From Nitrospiraceae bacterium (GTDB lineage Bacteria > Nitrospirota > Thermodesulfovibrionia > Thermodesulfovibrionales > Dissulfurispiraceae), in the NCBI GenBank assembly GCA_003170655.1, contig PMYY01000164.1, positions 1 to 7,666 on the forward strand: a stretch of DNA of 7,666 nucleotides, written 5' to 3'. Shown here piece after piece: positions 1 to 4,216 of this stretch. Each line of letters starts with the position of its first letter. Position 1 is the first letter of the stretch. The notes beneath the pieces were generated by a model. The model was not told where the DNA came from and made no database searches. It was given only the letters and a program-made list of their open reading frames with translations. The position numbers were made by a program, and so were the translations under genes.

Positions 1-180
1 CATGTGTTTGGCTTGCATCATCGTCAGGATTCCGATGATAATCTAATGCGAGCCAAGACATTTGGATGGCAGCTCAATGAGGATGAGATCAGGTCTGCCA
101 GAGCAGTTGCTGCTCGAAAGGCACTGCGTGACTTAAGCCTACTGCGCTGTGGAACTCCTGGGATTCATGTAAAAGATTGA
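1..180 (+). CDS. C-terminal fragment of an unidentified protein (5' end outside window)
   Basis: The first reading frame is open from the window edge to a TGA at 178-180, giving 59 residues; the other two forward frames are stopped within about 45 bases. The C-terminal half is rich in Arg, Ala and Leu with an acidic start (the stretch NEDEIRSARAVAARKALRDL) and would form an amphipathic helix, followed by a short tail ending HVKD. I do not recognise the family. With the start off the window it could be the tail of a real gene or a decayed remnant; the intact frame and the sensible amino-acid composition favour coding, but 59 open codons alone is weak evidence. Confidence 0.4.
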   Translation, partial: HVFGLHHRQDSDDNLMRAKTFGWQLNEDEIRSARAVAARKALRDLSLLRCGTPGIHVKD

Positions 181-318
181 TTCCGCATCCCAAACTTTGA
201 AAGAATATAACTTAGCCCGCGTGTAAGTTAGACTCAACCATTTTAGGAACCTGTGCTACTTCCCAATAATGATACCAAGCCAGACTCTATTGGGCTATCG
301 CCAGGCATTTGCTACTCT

Positions 319-345
319 TTTACAAAATCGACTTATTTGTATAAT
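319..345 (+). promoter_or_regulatory. Candidate sigma70-type promoter for the dienelactone hydrolase gene
   Basis: A perfect -10 hexamer TATAAT lies at 340-345, with TTTACA (five of six matches to TTGACA) at 319-324. The 15-base spacer is shorter than the optimal 17, so the -35 assignment is less certain than the -10. A start about seven bases past the -10 would leave a leader of roughly 50 bases before the ATG at 405. Confidence 0.4.
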
Positions 346-393
346 TAATCTAAACAGTGATTTCTGGTCTCGTTTAATTCTTTTATCCTCAAT

Positions 394-399
394 AAGGAG
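394..399 (+). promoter_or_regulatory. Ribosome binding site AAGGAG that fixes the hydrolase start
   Basis: AAGGAG sits five bases before the ATG at 405. An in-frame GTG at 399 overlaps the last base of this motif and would have no Shine-Dalgarno of its own, so ATG 405 is chosen as the start. Confidence 0.75.
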
Positions 400-404
400 T
401 GAAT

Positions 405-1280
405 ATGATCGAAGATTGGCTATCAAATGCATACGAGGGCATGTCTCGGCGGCAGTTTCTCGCACGGATGAGCGCAATCGGTGTCGGTGTTGCAGGTTTT
501 GCAGCTGCTTCCAGTTCAGTTGCCGGAGAGATCATCACGACAAACACTGACGGTATAATTGTAGCTGACGGCAAAGTAGTCTCAAGGGATTTTTCAGTCC
601 CAATCTACGAAGCACGCCCTTCGGCTCCCGGGAAATATCCGATCCTGATAACCATTCCCGAAATATTTGGGATGCATGAGCACATTAAGGATGTTACTCG
701 TCGATTTGCCAAAGAGGGTTTTCTGAGTATCACGTTTGAACCTTATGCGCGAGAGGGAGGCGTGTTAAATCTTCCCGATATAGCATCCGTGCGTAAGGTG
801 GTTGATAATGTACCCGACAAGAGGGTTTTGAATGATTTGGACGCCATAGTTACCTATGCGCAGCAGCATTCTGTCGGGCGGGCAGATCGACTCGGGGTTA
901 CGGGATTCTGCAGAGGGGGCATGTACACTTTGCTATACGCCGCCCTTAACCATGAGTTAAAGGCCGCTGTTGCTTGGTACGGTCCTCTCCGCCCTGCCAA
1001 GACGCCTGGCGTACGAACCGCCGGACCTCTTGATGTCGCTTCTCAAATCGACTGTCCTGTTCTCGGTTTGTATGGAGGTGAGGATGTCGGCATACCGGTA
1101 GTTGATCTCAGGGAAATGGAAACTGCCCTAAACGTAGCTGGTAAGACCGCTGAGTTTATACTTTATCCAGGAGCGCCACACGCGTTTTTTGCCGACTACC
1201 GCCCCAGCTACCGGCCCGATGCAGCTAAAGATGCATGGAGGAGATGCATAACGTGGTTCAACAAATACCTTAAAATATAG
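405..1280 (+). CDS. Tat-exported dienelactone hydrolase family protein
   Basis: This is a 291-residue alpha/beta hydrolase of the dienelactone hydrolase (DLH) family, enzymes that cleave lactone or ester bonds using a Cys-Asp-His triad. Visible residues: the PEIFG motif with Glu86, the nucleophile elbow GFCRGG with Cys169, Asp227 in GGEDVGIP and His259 in PGAPHAFF, all in the family order. The N terminus has a twin-arginine motif SRRQFLA (Arg15-Arg16), a hydrophobic Ala/Gly/Val stretch to about residue 40 and a likely cleavage site SVA|G at 40/41, so the folded enzyme should be exported to the periplasm. The start at ATG 405 is supported by AAGGAG. It appears to be a single-gene unit with its own promoter; no chlorocatechol pathway genes are near, so the natural substrate is unknown and a chlorocatechol role should not be assumed. 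Confidence 0.9.
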   Translation: MIEDWLSNAYEGMSRRQFLARMSAIGVGVAGFAAASSSVAGEIITTNTDGIIVADGKVVSRDFSVPIYEARPSAPGKYPILITIPEIFGMHEHIKDVTRRFAKEGFLSITFEPYAREGGVLNLPDIASVRKVVDNVPDKRVLNDLDAIVTYAQQHSVGRADRLGVTGFCRGGMYTLLYAALNHELKAAVAWYGPLRPAKTPGVRTAGPLDVASQIDCPVLGLYGGEDVGIPVVDLREMETALNVAGKTAEFILYPGAPHAFFADYRPSYRPDAAKDAWRRCITWFNKYLKI

Positions 1281-1328
1281 GGTCGCAGCAACCGGGATCT
1301 GTTTTACTGACGACAATCCAGACACGAG

Positions 1329-1354
1329 TGCGACTCCAGCTCGCATTGTGTTTT
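1329..1354 (+). terminator. Weak possible terminator after the hydrolase gene
   Basis: Stem TGCGA at 1329-1333 and TCGCA at 1341-1345 with a 7-base loop is followed by TTGTGTTTT at 1346-1354. It lies about 50 bases past the hydrolase stop. The stem is only five base pairs and the T tract is interrupted, so it is a marginal call. Confidence 0.3.
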
Positions 1355-1424
1355 CATTGAGCTGTCACTTATGTGAGAATAGAAAAGGAGCATCTTGGTA
1401 ATTGCTTCCGAAAATCATCGATAT

Positions 1425-1454
1425 TGCCAGACTCCTGGCACTCCTGATAATCAG
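1425..1454 (+). repeat. Two adjacent small palindromes in the gap after the hydrolase
   Basis: TGCCAG at 1425-1430 pairs perfectly with CTGGCA at 1435-1440 around a 4-base loop, and CTGAT-A-ATCAG follows at 1444-1454. No T tract follows, so this is not a standard terminator; placed about 75-100 bases before the short frame at 1529 it might be an operator. Each is short, and only the close pairing makes them worth recording. The rest of 1281-1528 shows no gene that I can support. Confidence 0.3.
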
Positions 1455-1528
1455 AAACTATGTAGATTTGTGAGCCTCTAGAATATTTTTGGGTAAGTCG
1501 ACAAGAATAAACAAAGAGATGTAATCAC

Positions 1529-1663
1529 ATGGAAGAAAAAAAGCGAATTGAGAAGCGCATTGGGGATGACACAAGCTACGCTTCTCCAAAATACATTTTG
1601 GTCGTTCATGCAAACCCCTTTGATGACAATACTATTAACGGGGCAATTAAACAGAGCAGGTAA
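1529..1663 (+). pseudogene. 44-codon stump resembling the N terminus of a flavodoxin-fold NAD(P)H oxidoreductase
   Basis: An ATG at 1529 opens a 44-residue frame ending in TAA at 1661-1663. After a charged Lys/Glu-rich leader of about 20 residues comes PKYILVVHANPFDDNTINGA, which has the pattern of the first beta strand and phosphate-binding loop of KefF/NQO-type flavodoxin-fold proteins (a hydrophobic strand, then H-A-x-P, then S/T-x-N-x-A). Those proteins are normally about 170-250 residues, and no continuation of the fold is visible in any forward frame after the stop, so this looks like a gene cut off after its first structural element. Upstream there is only a weak purine stretch (AAAGAGA, about 1513-1519) as ribosome binding site. 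The alternative is a genuine small protein or chance similarity. Confidence 0.4.
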
Positions 1664-1683
1664 ATTGCCTTGAACCCTTTAAC

Positions 1684-1770
1684 AGCGCTCAATAAGCGTT
1701 ATGCAGTTTTATTGCCGGGTTAATAATACAGCATCGCTTTCATCCCGGATATGAATAACCGGGGATCCCC
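1684..1770. repeat. Hairpin cluster in the gap between convergent frames
   Basis: Three inverted repeats lie in the gap between the stump ending at 1663 and the orphan gene ending at 1815. AGCGCT at 1684-1689 pairs with AGCGTT at 1695-1700 (one G-U) and is followed a few bases later by a short T run; CCCGG at 1744-1748 pairs with CCGGG at 1759-1763 over a 10-base loop; and GGGGATCCCC at 1761-1770 is a perfect 10-base palindrome overlapping the previous arm. The position suits a bidirectional terminator, but no stem has a proper U tract right behind it on either strand. Nothing else is evident in 1664-1814. Confidence 0.35.
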
Positions 1771-1814
1771 GCTCCATCTCTTAACCTCATAGCTATAAAG
1801 GGTTAGGGTCGGAT

Positions 1815-2018
1815 TTATTTCGCCAGCTTGGTCAATTCGGTATTGAGTGTTTGAAACACAAGCTCCACAATTTTCAGATATCTTTCTCTGTCCTGCGAGG
1901 GTAGCTCTTCCCAGTCCCGGTAAAAATCTACGGCACCGTTGTTGAAATAGACGTGTGAATTCTTGGCGATTTCGAAATCGAGAAGGATGTTGCCGCCTTC
2001 TGAAAAAACGATATTCAT
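1815..2018 (-). CDS. Small orphan protein of unknown function, 67 residues
   Basis: The reading frame runs from ATG at 2018 to TAA at 1815-1817. AGGAGG sits four bases before this ATG, far better than anything near the in-frame ATG further upstream at 2105, whose extra 29 residues would be read through the inverted-repeat element; so 2018 is chosen. The product begins with a likely beta-rich segment (MNIVFSEGGNILLDFEIA, then VYFNNGAVDFY) and ends in an amphipathic helix with acidic and basic residues (roughly residues 42-66). There is no signal peptide, membrane segment or Cys pair. I do not recognise the family. It lies downstream of the helicase on the same strand, about 195 bases past its stop, with the repeat element in between, and might be co-transcribed with it. 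Confidence 0.6.
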   Translation of the reverse strand: MNIVFSEGGNILLDFEIAKNSHVYFNNGAVDFYRDWEELPSQDRERYLKIVELVFQTLNTELTKLAK

Positions 2019-2022
2019 AACC

Positions 2023-2028
2023 CCTCCT
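2023..2028 (-). promoter_or_regulatory. Strong ribosome binding site of the 67-residue orphan gene
   Basis: On the minus strand AGGAGG (part of a longer GAGGAGGGG run, 2021-2029) lies four bases before ATG 2018. It decides the start in favour of the shorter product and is the main evidence that this small frame is translated. Confidence 0.65.
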
Positions 2029-2047
2029 CTTTTAATGAAATGAGTTC

Positions 2048-2207
2048 GCATCGGAAGTGGCAGTTCCTTGCGCGATGAATTAGTCATGTATTGCCGATAG
2101 AGCACTTATCCAGAACAAATATTTCTTTCAAGTGGCAGGTTTGTCCTGCCCGCTCGCACGGCCCCAAAGAACCCAGACATTGCGTAAGAAACTGCCACTC
2201 CCTATGC
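2048..2207. repeat. MITE-like element: 30-bp imperfect inverted repeats with nested hairpin
   Basis: The arms at 2048-2077 and 2178-2207 are inverted copies matching at 25 of 30 positions, including the uninterrupted core AGTGGCAGTT and the looser TTCCTTGCGC/TTTCTTACGC part. The 100-base spacer contains a third copy of AAGTGGCAG (2130-2138) in the same direction as the left arm, which starts a separate perfect hairpin GGCAGG (2134-2139) with CCTGCC (2145-2150). The element starts six bases past the helicase stop and ends 29 bases before the orphan gene. It carries no transposase, and I could find no target-site duplication. It may be a non-autonomous transposable element, an insertion-sequence remnant or a repeated extragenic element; a transcript across it would form a long stem and might act as a terminator or 3'-end stabiliser for the helicase mRNA. 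Confidence 0.6.
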
Positions 2208-2212
2208 TACAA

Positions 2213-4093
2213 TTATCTCAGGATACTGTCCATAAACTTCTTCCCGTAGCGCTTGGTTTCGATCCTCTCGTCGCATATGACGACCCGGCCGGTATCGGTC
2301 TTCGACCTGATAAGCCGCCCGAAGCCCTGCCGGAACTTAATTATAGCGCGAGGCAGGGAATATTCGTAAAACGGATTTCCGCCTTTGCTGTCTATATACT
2401 CTGTACGGGCAAGAGTGATAGGTTCCGTCGGCACTTCGAAGGGCAGCTTGGTGATGACTAGACTTTTGAGAGCATCGCCGCGTATGTCCACTCCTTCCCA
2501 GAAAGAGTCGAGGCCGAAGATCACGGCATTGTCGCTTTCGCGCATGATGTCAAGCATGGCGCGCTTCTGGATATGTTCGCCCTGCATCATCGGATTGAGC
2601 CCAAGAGCCCTCAGCGCGGAAGCTGTCACTTCCCATGTCCGTTTCATTATTTCCTTCGACGTGAAGAGGACGAGGATGCCTCCATCTTTTCTCTCTGCTT
2701 CCTCGCTGATGACAGTAGATAATTTCCGGACGCTTTCCGGATCGTTTCGTAAATCGATGCCTCGTTTGATATCGATCTCGACCTGGTGGCCTATGTCAAA
2801 GGAAGACGGGAATGTCAGCTTTTCGGCGCGCTCCATGCCGAGTATGCGCTCGTAAAACCGGAAGTCGCCCGACACGGATAGAGTTGCGGAAGTGACGATC
2901 ACCGATTCATGAGATGGCAGAATATTTTGTGTTATGAAATCCCGGGGATAAATAGGCGACATCCTGAGCGCGGTCCTCTTTTCCCCTATTTCGATCCAGC
3001 GCACGTAATCCGGAAGTCCGTCCGGGAATTGTTCGATGGCATCGGACAGGGCCTTGAGCTTTAGGATGGCCGCCCTCAGTTCAATTTCCTCGTCCTCCTC
3101 GAAGAGGCCCGTAGTGGCTTCCCTCATGTTTTCAATCAGTTCAAGAATGGATTCCGAGAGTTTCAGCAGAGGCAGTTTAAGTTCGAAAGGACCACGTACA
3201 ATCTCCCCGTCACGGTGAGCCCGCCTGAGGAGTATCCAGAACAACTCTGCTTCACTCCTCATTGATTCGACTGCGGGGAAGAGGTTGTGTGACTGGGAAA
3301 GAAGCCCCTTGTAAGACCCTTTGTCGCTGACCTTGAGAAGCTTGTTGAAAACATAATTGAATACCCTGTTCGAGATAGTCAGACCGATCTGTTCGGTGAG
3401 TGCATGATCAAGGGCATGGCCTTCATCGGCTACCAGGATTTCGGCATTGGGGAAGAGCTTCGAATCGTCGGGGAGCATAGCGTTGATGCCGACCAGGGAA
3501 TGGTTGGCAACGACAATCTGCGCTGCTTCCCAACGACGGCGCGCTGAGAAATAAAAGCACTGTCCATAGTAGCCGCATTTTTTCCACTTGCACGCGTCCG
3601 GGTCTGAAGAGATCCTGTCCCACATCAAAAATCTTACGATACCATAATCTTCCACATCCCCTGAGCCGGTCTCCGATGCCCACTGCAGGATATGCCTGTA
3701 ATCACGTTCCTCATCGTCGCTTTCCGGCCTGAAGGCATTCAGCCGTCTCAGACAGAGATAGTTCCCTCTGCCTTTAGCTATCGCATAATCGAACTCGACC
3801 AGGGAGGCAAGGAACTTTAGATCTTTATGGGCGAGCTGCTCTTGTAGATTGATGGTTCTGGTCGAAACGATCGCCTTTTTGCCCGAGATGATTGTTGGAA
3901 TAAGATACGCGAAGGTTTTGCCTGTGCCGGTCCCTGCCTCGGCCATGAGAAGACCTCCGCCTTCGATGAATCGAGAGCAGGCTTCCATCATCCCGGTCTG
4001 GCATGCACGGGGTTCGTAACGCTTCATGGCGTCGGCTACCATTTTTTCGAGGAACTCGGAAGAGGCCTGGGCAAGCGTGGTGGTATGCATCAT
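2213..4093 (-). CDS. dinG: DinG/YoaA-type iron-sulfur ATP-dependent DNA helicase
   Basis: The 626-residue product is a superfamily 2 helicase of the XPD/DinG group, which unwind DNA 5'-3' with ATP during repair and removal of D-loops, R-loops and other structures. Seen in order: Gln32 in the Q-motif region YEPRACQ; Walker A AEAGTGTGKT (51-60); four iron-sulfur ligands Cys114, Cys168, Cys173 and Cys179 with the C-x4-C-x5-C spacing of E. coli DinG; VVANHSL (194-200); Walker B as DEGH (223-226) rather than DEAH; TSATL (401-405); GLDSFWEGVD (527-536); and arginine-finger motif QGFGRLIR (589-596). Length is close to YoaA (about 640) and below DinG (about 715), with no exonuclease domain, so YoaA-like is equally possible. 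ATG 4093 is used; no clear Shine-Dalgarno precedes it and ATG 4090 directly follows. The gene is divergent from the VWA gene and appears intact. Confidence 0.92.
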   Translation of the reverse strand: MMHTTTLAQASSEFLEKMVADAMKRYEPRACQTGMMEACSRFIEGGGLLMAEAGTGTGKTFAYLIPTIISGKKAIVSTRTINLQEQLAHKDLKFLASLVEFDYAIAKGRGNYLCLRRLNAFRPESDDEERDYRHILQWASETGSGDVEDYGIVRFLMWDRISSDPDACKWKKCGYYGQCFYFSARRRWEAAQIVVANHSLVGINAMLPDDSKLFPNAEILVADEGHALDHALTEQIGLTISNRVFNYVFNKLLKVSDKGSYKGLLSQSHNLFPAVESMRSEAELFWILLRRAHRDGEIVRGPFELKLPLLKLSESILELIENMREATTGLFEEDEEIELRAAILKLKALSDAIEQFPDGLPDYVRWIEIGEKRTALRMSPIYPRDFITQNILPSHESVIVTSATLSVSGDFRFYERILGMERAEKLTFPSSFDIGHQVEIDIKRGIDLRNDPESVRKLSTVISEEAERKDGGILVLFTSKEIMKRTWEVTASALRALGLNPMMQGEHIQKRAMLDIMRESDNAVIFGLDSFWEGVDIRGDALKSLVITKLPFEVPTEPITLARTEYIDSKGGNPFYEYSLPRAIIKFRQGFGRLIRSKTDTGRVVICDERIETKRYGKKFMDSILR

Positions 4094-4113
4094 CTATTTT
4101 AACCTAATTGTAA

Positions 4114-4153
4114 GTTTAGGAGTCAGCTATGATGAACCGTCTAACTCCTAAAC
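4114..4153. repeat. Perfect 10-bp inverted repeat in the divergent intergenic region
   Basis: GTTTAGGAGT at 4114-4123 and ACTCCTAAAC at 4144-4153 are exact reverse complements separated by 20 bases, and two further inner base pairs form after one mismatch. It lies midway between the helicase start (4093) and the VWA start (4217). It may be a shared operator for a dimeric regulator bound at two half-sites, or a hairpin at the beginning of the helicase leader. No T tract follows on either strand, so a terminator is unlikely. Confidence 0.5.
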
Positions 4154-4163
4154 CCCTTAACTC

Positions 4164-4192
4164 ATTTTTGTTGTATACTTACTCATAGTCAA
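4164..4192 (-). promoter_or_regulatory. Candidate promoter of the helicase gene
   Basis: On the minus strand TTGACT (five of six to consensus) at 4192-4187 and AAAAAT (four of six) at 4169-4164 are separated by the optimal 17 bases. Transcription would begin near 4157, leaving a leader of about 60 bases that starts with the 4153-4114 inverted repeat. The -10 is poor, so this is tentative. On the plus strand a TATACT box at 4174-4179 inside the same stretch could serve the VWA gene, but it has no recognisable -35 at 16-18 bases. Confidence 0.35.
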
Positions 4193-4216
4193 TAAACTTC
4201 CGACCGGAGCAGAGCT

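Larger units (their letters stand above)
181..404 (+). other. Intergenic region upstream of the dienelactone hydrolase
   Basis: There are 224 bases between the stop at 180 and the start at 405, AT-rich compared with the gene that follows. It holds a 7-bp inverted repeat, CCCAATA at 262-268 and TATTGGG at 288-294 with a 19-base loop, which could be an operator but is short enough to be chance. A candidate promoter at 319-345 and a ribosome binding site at 394-399 follow. I see no terminator for the preceding frame: no GC-rich stem is followed by a T run. Confidence 0.4.

Noticed and set aside
399..404. GTG at 399 as the start of the dienelactone hydrolase
   Set aside because: It overlaps the Shine-Dalgarno AAGGAG that correctly serves ATG 405.
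2019..2105. Longer 96-residue form of the small minus-strand protein starting at 2105
   Set aside because: The extension is read through the inverted-repeat element, has no clear ribosome binding site and bypasses a very strong one.
2132..2461. 109-codon plus-strand frame beginning in the repeat element
   Set aside because: Mostly antisense to the C-terminal helicase motifs, with no ribosome binding site; its first part resembles the opposite-arm frame only because both read through the inverted repeat.
4094..4216. LexA (SOS) box upstream of the helicase
   Set aside because: I could not find a convincing CTG-N10-CAG or other recognised SOS box in the gap, so SOS control is not claimed.
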